A stretch of DNA of 64,000 nucleotides. Source: Salinisphaera sp049568105 (GTDB taxonomy: Bacteria > Pseudomonadota > Gammaproteobacteria > Nevskiales > Salinisphaeraceae). A program made the translations under genes and the position numbers. Shown piece after piece: positions 27,182 to 34,948 of this stretch. The notes beneath the pieces are model-generated. The model ran no database searches. It saw only the letters and a program-made list of their open reading frames with translations, and was not told the DNA's origin. The first letter of the stretch is position 1, and every line of letters starts with the position of its first letter. The DNA lies in contig NZ_CP145335.1 of the NCBI RefSeq assembly GCF_049568105.1, positions 1,674,001 through 1,738,000 of the forward strand. The letters run 5' to 3'.

Positions 27182-27712
27182 ATGGCCGAGACGACGCCGC
27201 ATCGCCACGTCGTGCTCGGCCAGGTCCATGGCCTGTTCGGCGTTCGTGGCTGGATCAAGGTTTATTCCCATACCCGCCCGATCGAGTCGATCCTCGATTA
27301 CCAACGCTGGTGGATCGGTAACGCCGGTCAGCGTCAGCAGTATCAGGTATTGGAGGGGCGCCTCCAGGGCAAAACTCTGGTAGCGCGTCTAGCGGATGCC
27401 GAGGGCGAGCCGCTACCCGATCGTGATGCGGCGGTTGAACTGCTCGATCTCGATATCGCAGTGGCGCGCGAAGATATGCCCGATCCAGAGCCAGGCGAAT
27501 ACTACTGGTTTGATTTGGTCGGGCTGCGCGTGGTGACCCTTGAAGCTATCGATCTCGGCCAGGTCTCGGCGATGATGGAGACCGGTGCCAACGATGTGCT
27601 GGTCGTTAAGGGCGATCGAGAACGCCTCATTCCATTGGTGATGGATGAATACGTCACCGAGGTGGATCTCGAAGCCGGCCGGATCGTGGTCGATTGGGAT
27701 CCTGAGTTTTAG
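27182..27712 (+). CDS. rimM: Ribosome maturation factor RimM
   Basis: A 176-residue 30S assembly factor that binds S19 and helps mature the 16S 3' domain. The N-terminal RimM domain (VVLGQVHGLFGVRGWIKVYS) and the C-terminal PRC-barrel (YYWFDLVGLRVV, DVLVVKGDRERLIPLVMDEYV) are complete. ATG 27182 is chosen; the frame is open back into rpsP, but those residues are a frame-shifted Arg-rich shadow. It sits between rpsP and trmD, 81 bases before trmD. Confidence 0.96.
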   Translation: MAETTPHRHVVLGQVHGLFGVRGWIKVYSHTRPIESILDYQRWWIGNAGQRQQYQVLEGRLQGKTLVARLADAEGEPLPDRDAAVELLDLDIAVAREDMPDPEPGEYYWFDLVGLRVVTLEAIDLGQVSAMMETGANDVLVVKGDRERLIPLVMDEYVTEVDLEAGRIVVDWDPEF

Positions 27713-27793
27713 CGGCGGTAAGGCCGCGGCGGGGCACGTTGAGTGCACTGCCGGTCTGAGATCGGCTTGTTTTAGCTCTGTGACTGGATCGCC

Positions 27794-28555
27794 ATGCGCA
27801 TCGACGCGATTACGCTGTTTCCTGAGTGGCTGGATCAGCTCGAACACTACGGTGTCGTCGGGCGCGGGCTGCGCGAAGGTCGTTTGTCGCTGACGAGCTG
27901 GAATCCGCGCGACTATACCGACAGCGCCAGCCGTCGCATCGACGATCGGCCCTATGGGGGCGGCCCTGGCATGGTGATGCAGTCTGCGCCGCTGGCGCAA
28001 ACGCTTGCCGAAATCCGATCGGCACAGGCAGCAGCTCAGTCGTCGCCTGTCTTGCTCATGTCGCCGCAGGGCGAGCGATTCGATCAGCGCTGGGCCGAGC
28101 GGCTGGCAGCGTCGCCGGGGTTCGTACTGGTCTGCGGCCGTTATGAAGGCATCGACCAGCGTTTTATCGATCGGTATGTCGATGCCGAGATTTCGGCTGG
28201 GGATATGGTGCTGTCCGGCGGCGAGCTGCCGGCTATGATGATCGTGGACGCCGTTGCTCGGCTGTTGGATGGTGTACTCGGTGACCAACGCTCGGCGAGT
28301 CAGGATTCGTTTTCGGCCGAACTGCTCGATCATCCGCACTATACGCGGCCGCCGCATAGCCAAGACGGGGCGGTGCCCGATATTCTGTTGTCGGGCGATC
28401 ATGCGCGTATTGAGCGCTGGCGGGAAAAACAGGCGCTCGGTCGGACTTGGCTGCGTCGGCCAGATCTGCTCGATTCGATCGAGCTGACCGACCGTCAAGA
28501 GACACTGCTCGCAGAATTCATCGCCGAATACGGTGCCATGCCTGGGAGCGCATAA
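27794..28555 (+). CDS. trmD: tRNA (guanine-N1-)-methyltransferase TrmD
   Basis: A 253-residue SPOUT enzyme that makes m1G37 in tRNAs and prevents +1 frameshifts. It starts MRIDAITLFPEWL and carries the trefoil-knot SAM site: YGGGPGMVMQ, LVCGRYEGIDQRFI and DMVLSGGELPAMMIVDAVARL. The C-terminal helical part HYTRPP is also typical. Normal length. It belongs to the rpsP operon, but rplS, 110 bases downstream, has its own -10 element. Confidence 0.97.
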   Translation: MRIDAITLFPEWLDQLEHYGVVGRGLREGRLSLTSWNPRDYTDSASRRIDDRPYGGGPGMVMQSAPLAQTLAEIRSAQAAAQSSPVLLMSPQGERFDQRWAERLAASPGFVLVCGRYEGIDQRFIDRYVDAEISAGDMVLSGGELPAMMIVDAVARLLDGVLGDQRSASQDSFSAELLDHPHYTRPPHSQDGAVPDILLSGDHARIERWREKQALGRTWLRRPDLLDSIELTDRQETLLAEFIAEYGAMPGSA

Positions 28556-28606
28556 AAAATTACGAAGGATTGGCGTCAAGGGTCCCCAAAAGCGGATCGT
28601 TTCCGG

Positions 28607-28612
28607 TATAAT
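28607..28612 (+). promoter_or_regulatory. Consensus -10 element upstream of rplS
   Basis: A perfect TATAAT 53 bases before rplS without a good -35. It may give extra rplS transcription independent of trmD. Confidence 0.5.
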
Positions 28613-28665
28613 CCGCCGACTTTGAACGCCGACCCACGGCTCAAATCACGATTCAGAGGCAGGCC

Positions 28666-29016
28666 ATGAGCAACATCATCGACGAATTGGAAGCCGAGCA
28701 GCAAAACGGCAAAAACATCCCCGAATTTTCCGCCGGTGATACCGTCGTCGTTCAGGTGCGCGTGGTCGAAGGCGAGCGGGAGCGTCTGCAGGCCTTCGAA
28801 GGCGTGGTCATCGCCAAGCGCAACCGTGGCCTGAATTCGGCCTTCACGGTCCGCAAGGTCTCGCACGGCGAAGGTGTCGAGCGCGTTTTCCAGACCTTCT
28901 CCCCGGGCATCGCCGAGATCAAGGTACTGCGCCGCGGCGACGTACGCCGTGCCAAGCTGTACTACCTGCGCGAGCGCAGCGGCAAGTCGGCCCGTATCCG
29001 CGAAAAGCTGAAATAA
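28666..29016 (+). CDS. rplS: 50S ribosomal protein L19
   Basis: A 116-residue L19 at the 30S-50S interface. Conserved stretches include FSAGDTVVVQVRVVEG, RLQAFEGVVIAKRNRGLN and FTVRKVSHGEGVERVFQTFSP. The N-terminus MSNIIDELEAEQ follows an AGAGGC ribosome binding site. It is the last gene of the cluster; a strong terminator lies 24 bases downstream. Confidence 0.97.
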   Translation: MSNIIDELEAEQQNGKNIPEFSAGDTVVVQVRVVEGERERLQAFEGVVIAKRNRGLNSAFTVRKVSHGEGVERVFQTFSPGIAEIKVLRRGDVRRAKLYYLRERSGKSARIREKLK

Positions 29017-29040
29017 ACCGCGACCCGATTCGCTGATATG

Positions 29041-29068
29041 AAAAAGGCGCCTTCAAGGCGCCTTTTTT
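29041..29068 (+). terminator. Intrinsic terminator after rplS (bidirectional)
   Basis: AAAAAGGCGCC-ttcaa-GGCGCCTTTTTT: a GC-rich stem flanked by A- and T-runs on opposite sides. It can also end the minus-strand lipoprotein transcript, whose stop codon is at 29134. Confidence 0.92.
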
Positions 29069-29133
29069 GATGATGGCATGACGGTTGAACCGAACGAGCG
29101 GCGCGCTCGGCGCCGTTCGCAGACTGACGGGAT

Positions 29134-29679
29134 TCAGCGGGACGCCGTCGCTTCGGGCAATAGACGCGCTACGCCGACCAGACGCTGTTGCCAGTAATCT
29201 CCGGATAGCGATACGCGTCGTACGCCGCCGCCTTGGTCGAGCGTGCCGGGCAAGGCCAGTACCGCCAACTGACTATCGATCAGGACACCGACCGTCAGGC
29301 GTCCCTGGCCGTTGGGACTGTCCATACGAAAGAATACGAGATCGCCCGGTTCAGCCTGGGCCAGTGGGATCGGATGCCCGGCCTCAATCTGGGCTTGCAG
29401 CCCGCGCGGCAGGGCACGCCCATTCTGTCGATAGGCATAGTAGACCAGGCCGCTATCGTCGTACTGGTCGGGCCCGGCCATATTGGCGCGATAGGCATCG
29501 CCGACCTGGGCCAGTGCGACGGTGGCGATGGTCTGACGTTCCGGGGTGGTCTTTTCGAGGCTTTGCTGGACGCTTTCCGGCGTACTGGTGGTGCTGCAGG
29601 CCGATAGGACCATTGCACAGGCTAGGCCAAGGCTGGTGCCAGTACGCGACCGGAAAAGTATCGATAGGACGTTGTTCAT
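29134..29679 (-). CDS. NlpC/P60-like lipoprotein lacking catalytic residues (pseudoenzyme)
   Basis: A 181-residue lipoprotein with lipobox LSAC (Cys28). From about residue 48 it follows the NlpC/P60 cell-wall hydrolase pattern: IATVALAQVGDAYR, the SGLVYYAYRQNGRALPRG segment, PLAQAEPGDLVFFRM, then VGVLIDSQ. In active enzymes the core reads DCSGLV and HVGIY. Here Asp75 replaces the nucleophile Cys, and Thr129 takes the place of the catalytic His; the later conserved His region reads LALPGT. The DNA around these codons is in clean frame, so this is not a frameshift. Hydrolase activity is therefore unlikely; a binding or scaffolding role in the periplasm is inference. It stands alone. Confidence 0.72.
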   Translation of the reverse strand: MNNVLSILFRSRTGTSLGLACAMVLSACSTTSTPESVQQSLEKTTPERQTIATVALAQVGDAYRANMAGPDQYDDSGLVYYAYRQNGRALPRGLQAQIEAGHPIPLAQAEPGDLVFFRMDSPNGQGRLTVGVLIDSQLAVLALPGTLDQGGGVRRVSLSGDYWQQRLVGVARLLPEATASR

Positions 29680-30000
29680 GCGCTCATGATGCCGCACACC
29701 GAAGGCCGCGCCTAGCGCCCGTGGGTCGGTCGGGCGAGTCTAGGCCTGGCCTGTTTGGCGCCAAGACCAGGCATGGCGACTGTGTATCGTCGTTCTAGGC
29801 CAGCAGCAACGCAGAATGGCCGCCCGACAACACCCGTTCTGTCGAGTTGGGCCGCCCATGTACGAAGAACCATGGGCAGCCCATAACCTAGGCTTTTATC
29901 TGGCAAGCCCGATGGGCGTCGATGGGCGCTGCCAACGTCGTGCTCTCATGACCCATCAAGAGCTATGAGACGGCCCAGCCTATATGGCTTGACTGTCGCT
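29680..30000. other. Spacer between the NlpC-like gene and trxB
   Basis: Contains the presumed promoter of the lipoprotein gene. I see no coding frame, RNA or clear terminator after trxB. Confidence 0.35.
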
Positions 30001-31017
30001 TCAGACTTCGCGGTGGGCGACCTGGCTTTCGACGTGTTGTTCGCGCGGCGTTTCGTTCTCGGTCAGCGCGTCGAGATGTTTTTCGGCATCAAGTGCGGCC
30101 ATGCAGCCGGAGCCGGCCGAGGTTACGGCTTGACGATAGACATGGTCCATGACGTCGCCGGCCGCGAACACGCCGGGTTTGCTGGTCGCTGTAGCGTTGC
30201 CCTGGGTACCGCTCTGGACCTTGATATAGCCGCCTTCCATATCGAGCTGACCAGCGAAGATATCGGTATTGGGCTTATGGCCGATGGCGATGAAGATACC
30301 GTCCACGGCCAGCTCCTGGGTCTCGCCGCTCTGGGTGTGTCGGAATCGGCCGCCGGTCACGCCCATGTCGTCGCCGAGGACTTCGTCGAGCTCGTGATCC
30401 CAGATGATCGTGACGTTGCCGTTGGCAGCCTTGTCGAACAGCTTGTCCGCCAGGATCTTTTCGCCGCGGAATTTATCGCGCCGGTGCACGACCGTGACAT
30501 GTGCCGCCAGATTCGACAGATAAAGGGCTTCTTCGAGCGCGGTATTGCCGCCGCCGACCACAGCTACGTTCTTATTGCGATAGAAAAAGCCATCGCAGGT
30601 GGCGCAGGCGGAAATGCCGCGACCCATGAAATTGCTTTCCGATTCCAGGCCCAGATAGCGGGCAGTGGCGCCGGTGGCGATGATCAAGGCATCGCAGGTA
30701 TAGATACCGGAGTCGCCTTCTAGGCGATAGGGCGGCGCCGACAGGTCGGTGGTATGGATCTGATCGTGGATCATGCGCGTGTTGAAACGCTCGGCATGCT
30801 CTTTCATCCGCTCCATCAAGGCTGGGCCTTGCAGACCATCGACATCGCCGGGCCAGTTGTCCACGTCGGTCGTGGTCATGAGCTGGCCGCCTTGTTCGAT
30901 GCCGGTGATCATCACCGGGTCCAGGTTTGCGCGCGCGGCATAAACGGCGGCGGTATAGCCGGCCGGACCGGAGCCAAGGATGATCAGGCGATGGTGCTCG
31001 ACATCAGTACGGGACAT
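30001..31017 (-). CDS. trxB: Thioredoxin reductase
   Basis: A 338-residue flavoprotein that passes NADPH electrons to thioredoxin. The FAD-binding LIILGSGPAGYTAAVYAAR is at the N-terminus, the redox pair Cys138-Ala-Thr-Cys141 (SACATCDGFF) lies in the NADPH domain beside VAVVGGGNTALEEA, and GVFAAGDVMDHVYRQAVT closes the FAD site. E. coli TrxB has 321 residues and Cys135/138. ATG 31017 begins MSRTDVEHHRLIILG; the frame is open further upstream, without support. It is divergent from sppA across 154 bases. Confidence 0.96.
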   Translation of the reverse strand: MSRTDVEHHRLIILGSGPAGYTAAVYAARANLDPVMITGIEQGGQLMTTTDVDNWPGDVDGLQGPALMERMKEHAERFNTRMIHDQIHTTDLSAPPYRLEGDSGIYTCDALIIATGATARYLGLESESNFMGRGISACATCDGFFYRNKNVAVVGGGNTALEEALYLSNLAAHVTVVHRRDKFRGEKILADKLFDKAANGNVTIIWDHELDEVLGDDMGVTGGRFRHTQSGETQELAVDGIFIAIGHKPNTDIFAGQLDMEGGYIKVQSGTQGNATATSKPGVFAAGDVMDHVYRQAVTSAGSGCMAALDAEKHLDALTENETPREQHVESQVAHREV

Positions 31018-31171
31018 GACAAGCTGCTCGAACGTCGAATGATGGCCGCTAAACTGCGGCACATATCATCGGTATTCAAGTCGCGTAGGCAGCAACGAGC
31101 CGCTACACTGGCCGCCTTCGGCACGACAGGTTGGACGATCGCATCACGGGTGCGGTCGAAGGGGATACGCT

Positions 31172-33037
31172 GTGGCTGGCAAACCGTCTTTTTTCCGGCG
31201 TCTGGTCGGCGGGCTCTGGCGCACGCTCGCGCTGATTTATTCGCTGATTTTTCTCGTGATTCTGATCATCGTGCCGGTCGGCATCTATCTCGCGGTGCAT
31301 CAGCCGGCGCCGCCGGTACCGTCCAAGGCGGTGCTCGTGGTCGATCCGGTCGGCAACCTCGTCGAGCAGGACACCGGAGTCGGCGATCTGCTGGAGAACG
31401 TTTTCTCCGATCAGGCACGGCCGTCGGTGGTCCGCGATCTGATCACGGCGTTGGATCGGGCGCGCTCGGACGATCGCATCAAGCAAGTGTTGCTCAAGCT
31501 CGACGATTTAGGTGGGGCCACGCCAGGCCAGCTTCAGGATCTGGTCGCAGCCGTGGATCGCTTCAAGCAGTCGGGCAAACCGGTCGTCGCCTGGTCGGAT
31601 GCCTTCGATCAGAGCCAGTACGAACTGGCCAGCCATGCCGACACGGTCTATGTCGATCCGCTGGGCTATGTGTTGCTCGAAGGCTATGGCGCCTATCGCA
31701 ACTACTACAAGGATGCGCTCGACAAGCTCGGCGTGACGGTCAACGTGTTTCGTGTCGGCAAATACAAATCCTATGTCGAGCCGTATACCCGCAACGGCAT
31801 GTCGCCGGAGGCCAAGGCCGACAATCTGGCCTGGATGAATTCGCTGTGGTCGACCTATCGCGAGCTGGTGACTGCCGAGCGCAATATCACCTCGGACGAT
31901 ATCGACCAGTACATCGCCGACTATGCCTCGAATATGGTGGCCAATGGCGGCAATGCCGCCGCGCTGGCCAAGAAAGCGGGGCTGGTCGATCAGATCGCTA
32001 GCCTCGATGCGCTGCATAAACCGCTGATCGACCAGGTTGGGCGCGATCCGGCCAGCGGCAGTTTCAATCAGATCGGTCAGCAGGCCTATCTGGCGGCGAC
32101 CGACGAAACCGCGAGCGGCGATGATTCTTCGCTGGCGGTGGTCACGGTGTCGGGCGAAATCATCGACGGCGAGAGTGTGCCAGGCTCGGCCGGCGGCGAG
32201 ACGGTCTCGCGTTTGGTCGATGCTGCCCGCCGGGACGACCACGTCGCCGGCTTGGTACTACGGGTGAATTCCCCCGGCGGTTCGGTGACCGCAGCCGAGC
32301 AGATCCGGCGCACGGTGATGGCGTTCCGCAAGGCCGGCAAGCCGGTGGTGGTCTCGATGGCCGGCATGGCCGCCTCCGGCGGTTACTGGATCTCCATGAA
32401 CGCCAACCAGATCTGGTCGGAATCATCGACGATTACCGGCTCGATCGGCATTTTCGCGATCGTGCCGACGTTCGCCGAGCCGTTGAACAAGCTGGGCATT
32501 CATACCGATGGTGTGGGCACGACCCAGCTTTCGGGGGCGATGCGCCTGGACAAGCCGTTGTCCGATCCGGTGAAGATGATCCTGCAGGCGGGCGTCGAGC
32601 ATGGTTATAATCAGTTCGTCGGTCGGGTAGCCAAGGCCCGCAACATGGGGCGCGACGAGGTCGACAAGATCGCTCAAGGGCGGGTTTGGAGTGGCCAGGA
32701 CGCCCAACGGATCGGCTTGGTCGACAAACTCGGCGATGTCACTCAGGCCGAAGCGGCAGCCGCCAAGCTGGCCGGGCTGAACCCGGACGATTACACGCTT
32801 CAGATCATGCAGCCGCCGTCGAACTGGCGTACCGCACTCCAGCAGTTCCTGACGTCGCATGCGAGCTTCGCATTGTTGCCGGCCTGGTTGCAGGCGCCGG
32901 CACACAGCGATGCCGTGGATTTCCTCAAAACGCTCAACGATCCGCACGGACTGTACGCTCGCTGTTTCTGCCGCCTGCAATCCGCCGATACATTGGCCGG
33001 GGCCGCCGAAGCGCGGGCCGCTCTCAAGACGCAATAA
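31172..33037 (+). CDS. sppA: Signal peptide peptidase SppA, 67-kDa type
   Basis: A 621-residue inner-membrane protease that digests cleaved signal peptides. One N-terminal transmembrane helix (about 18-42) is followed by two tandem peptidase S49 repeats. By alignment with E. coli K209/S409, the general-base Lys is Lys199 (GKYKSYVEPYTRNG) and the nucleophile Ser402 (MAASGGYWISM). NSPGGSVTAAEQIRR is also conserved. The start is GTG preceded by AAGGGG. The next gene begins six bases after the stop, so the two are probably co-transcribed. Confidence 0.95.
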   Translation: MAGKPSFFRRLVGGLWRTLALIYSLIFLVILIIVPVGIYLAVHQPAPPVPSKAVLVVDPVGNLVEQDTGVGDLLENVFSDQARPSVVRDLITALDRARSDDRIKQVLLKLDDLGGATPGQLQDLVAAVDRFKQSGKPVVAWSDAFDQSQYELASHADTVYVDPLGYVLLEGYGAYRNYYKDALDKLGVTVNVFRVGKYKSYVEPYTRNGMSPEAKADNLAWMNSLWSTYRELVTAERNITSDDIDQYIADYASNMVANGGNAAALAKKAGLVDQIASLDALHKPLIDQVGRDPASGSFNQIGQQAYLAATDETASGDDSSLAVVTVSGEIIDGESVPGSAGGETVSRLVDAARRDDHVAGLVLRVNSPGGSVTAAEQIRRTVMAFRKAGKPVVVSMAGMAASGGYWISMNANQIWSESSTITGSIGIFAIVPTFAEPLNKLGIHTDGVGTTQLSGAMRLDKPLSDPVKMILQAGVEHGYNQFVGRVAKARNMGRDEVDKIAQGRVWSGQDAQRIGLVDKLGDVTQAEAAAAKLAGLNPDDYTLQIMQPPSNWRTALQQFLTSHASFALLPAWLQAPAHSDAVDFLKTLNDPHGLYARCFCRLQSADTLAGAAEARAALKTQ

Positions 33038-33043
33038 ACCACT

Positions 33044-34027
33044 ATGGGATTACTCATCGAAGGCCGCTGGCATGACCAGTGGTACGACACCGAATCGCAC
33101 GGCGGCCGCTTCGTACGCGAATCGGCCGGGTTTCGTGATTGGGTTCGAAACGAATCTGATTGTGCATTCACGCCCGACGCCGGGCGCTACCATTTGTATG
33201 TGTCGCTGGCCTGCCCCTGGGCGCATAGGGCGTTGATCTTGCGTCGTCTCAAGGGCCTGGAAAAAGTGATCGGCATATCGGTGGTCGATCCTTATATGGG
33301 CGCCAACGGCTGGCAGTTCTCCAGGGTCGAAGGGGCGATTCCGGATACGCTGTACGGTCTGGACTATCTGCATCAGCTCTATCAAAAGGCCGCGCCCGAC
33401 TATACCGGCCGCGTAACCACGCCCACGCTCTGGGACACCGTGCACGAAACGATCGTGTCGAATGAGTCGGCGGATATCGTGCGCATGTTCAACTCGGCCT
33501 TCGACGAACTCGCCGAGCATCCTGAGCTGGATTATTACCCCGAGGCGTTGCGCGAAGAGATCGATGCGGTCAACGAACGCGTGTATCACGACGTGAACAA
33601 TGGCGTGTACAAGGCCGGGTTTGCGACCTCGCAGGCGGCCTACGAAGATGCCTTCGCTGCGGTATTCGATGCCCTCGACTGGCTTGACGAACGCTTGGCC
33701 GAGCAGCGCTATCTGACCGGGGCGCGGCTTACCGAGGCCGATTGGCGGCTGTTCGTCACCCTGGTGCGCTTTGATGCGGTCTATTACGGCCACTTCAAAT
33801 GCAACCGTCGCCGGATCGACGACTATCCCCATCTGGCGGGCTATCTGCGCGAGCTCTATCAACACCCGGGGGTGGCCGAGACGGTCAACATCGACCACAT
33901 CAAGCAGCACTACTATCGCAGCCATCCGAGCGTGAACCCGACCGGTATCGTACCGGTCGGGCCGCATCTCGATTTCACCAGCGCCCCGGGGCGCGACCAT
34001 CTGCCGGCAGAGCCGGCGACCGGCTAG
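33044..34027 (+). CDS. yqjG: Glutathionyl-hydroquinone reductase (Xi-class GST, YqjG/Ecm4)
   Basis: A 327-residue Xi-class glutathione transferase that reduces glutathionyl-hydroquinones. The thioredoxin-like N-domain carries the catalytic Cys57 in LACPWAHRALILRRL, the family CPWA motif. VVDPYMGANGW and TPTLWDTVHETIVSNESADIVRM are also typical, followed by the helical C-domain (RLTEADWRLFVTLVRFDAVYYGHFKCN). It lies six bases after sppA and ends in a CTAG overlap with the convergent phosphodiesterase gene. Confidence 0.95.
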   Translation: MGLLIEGRWHDQWYDTESHGGRFVRESAGFRDWVRNESDCAFTPDAGRYHLYVSLACPWAHRALILRRLKGLEKVIGISVVDPYMGANGWQFSRVEGAIPDTLYGLDYLHQLYQKAAPDYTGRVTTPTLWDTVHETIVSNESADIVRMFNSAFDELAEHPELDYYPEALREEIDAVNERVYHDVNNGVYKAGFATSQAAYEDAFAAVFDALDWLDERLAEQRYLTGARLTEADWRLFVTLVRFDAVYYGHFKCNRRRIDDYPHLAGYLRELYQHPGVAETVNIDHIKQHYYRSHPSVNPTGIVPVGPHLDFTSAPGRDHLPAEPATG

Positions 34028-34824
34028 AGTTGTCGGTGCTGGCTGCGCTGGCGTTCCAGCAATCGCTGTAACGCCAGCGGCTGATTGGTGAAAATCCAGG
34101 GTACGCCGCGGCCGATCTCACGCAACAAAACGCCGCGGCGCCGGATGAACCCGCTGCCGATCACTCGATCGTGGGCGCGGGCATGGGCAATATCCGCCGA
34201 GCGGATCTGGGCAAAGAAACCGGCGGCGCCGCCGCATTCGTGACCGCGTGCCCAGTCGCGAATCGGTCGCCAGTTGCTTTTGGCTACCGGGATGAAAGCT
34301 CGGCTCGGCAGATCGGCGAGGGCAGCGAACAGGGCCGGGTCGAGGGAGAGCACATGAAAGGCAGCCCCAGGCTCGAGTCGTGACAGCCAGTCGTACAGGC
34401 GTGATTCGGCACGTTCGCTGCCGCGGGTTTTGAGCTCGATCATGAGATGACTGCGCGCGCTGTAACGCTCGATCATTTCCGCCAGATGCGGGATCTCGGG
34501 AATTTCGGCCCGCAGCGCGCGCCAGCTCAGCGCATCGATCCGCGTACTGCGACCGAACACGCGCTTCAGGGTTGCATCGTGTAAGACCACGGGTTCGTCG
34601 TCGCGGGTATAGCGGATATCGAACTCGATCGCGCCGACCCCGGCGGCAACGACGGGATCGAAGGCGGCAAAGGTGTTTTCGCGTACCTGTACTCCGTCCC
34701 GCTCGCCGCGGTGGGCTACGATCGTGGCGCGTTCAAGCTGGCTTGCGCTGGGTGGTTCATGTGGCCATGCGGCCAAGCCGGCTTCGATCAGCCAGACAAG
34801 CGTGTTTTCGACAAGCGGATGCAA
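34024..34824 (-). CDS. Glycerophosphodiester phosphodiesterase
   Basis: A 266-residue cytoplasmic (no signal) GDPD-family TIM barrel that splits glycerophosphodiesters into glycerol-3-phosphate and alcohol. Metal and catalytic residues are visible in AHRGERDGVQVRENTFAAF, GAIEFDIRYTRDDEPVVLHD and HLMIELK. WIFTNQP is the usual C-terminal strand. The start codon appears to be TTG 34824; no better ATG exists before the domain. A perfect 9-bp inverted repeat and a TATACT -10 lie upstream. Its stop codon overlaps that of yqjG. Confidence 0.9.
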   Translation of the reverse strand: MHPLVENTLVWLIEAGLAAWPHEPPSASQLERATIVAHRGERDGVQVRENTFAAFDPVVAAGVGAIEFDIRYTRDDEPVVLHDATLKRVFGRSTRIDALSWRALRAEIPEIPHLAEMIERYSARSHLMIELKTRGSERAESRLYDWLSRLEPGAAFHVLSLDPALFAALADLPSRAFIPVAKSNWRPIRDWARGHECGGAAGFFAQIRSADIAHARAHDRVIGSGFIRRRGVLLREIGRGVPWIFTNQPLALQRLLERQRSQHRQL

Positions 34825-34864
34825 GGATATCCAGGGCGAAGAAGAATGCGCCCGAGGAGTATAG

Positions 34865-34885
34865 CGGCTCGGTCGAACCGAGCCG
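34865..34885. promoter_or_regulatory. Perfect inverted repeat in the GDPD/metC divergent promoter region
   Basis: CGGCTCGGT-cga-ACCGAGCCG, 9+9 bases with a 3-base centre. On the minus strand it ends one base before TATACT (34863-34858), the likely -10 of the phosphodiesterase gene, so it occupies the spacer and -35. No T-run follows in either direction. An operator controlling the divergent pair is more likely than a terminator. Confidence 0.5.
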
Positions 34886-34948
34886 TTCGTGGCGAGCGAA
34901 GCGCTTTGCCCCTATGCTTGGCGGCTTGGTTTTCCTGTTCGCGAGATC

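Noticed and set aside
29134..29679. Frameshift explaining the missing NlpC/P60 Cys
   Set aside because: The frame is continuous with family residues on both sides of Asp75, so a frameshift does not explain it.
30754..32001. A 415-codon plus-strand frame running from trxB (antisense) into sppA
   Set aside because: It overlaps two well-supported genes and its product is Arg/Ser-rich without a domain.
33050..34000. A 316-codon frame antisense to yqjG
   Set aside because: Complete overlap with a strongly supported gene and no recognisable domain.
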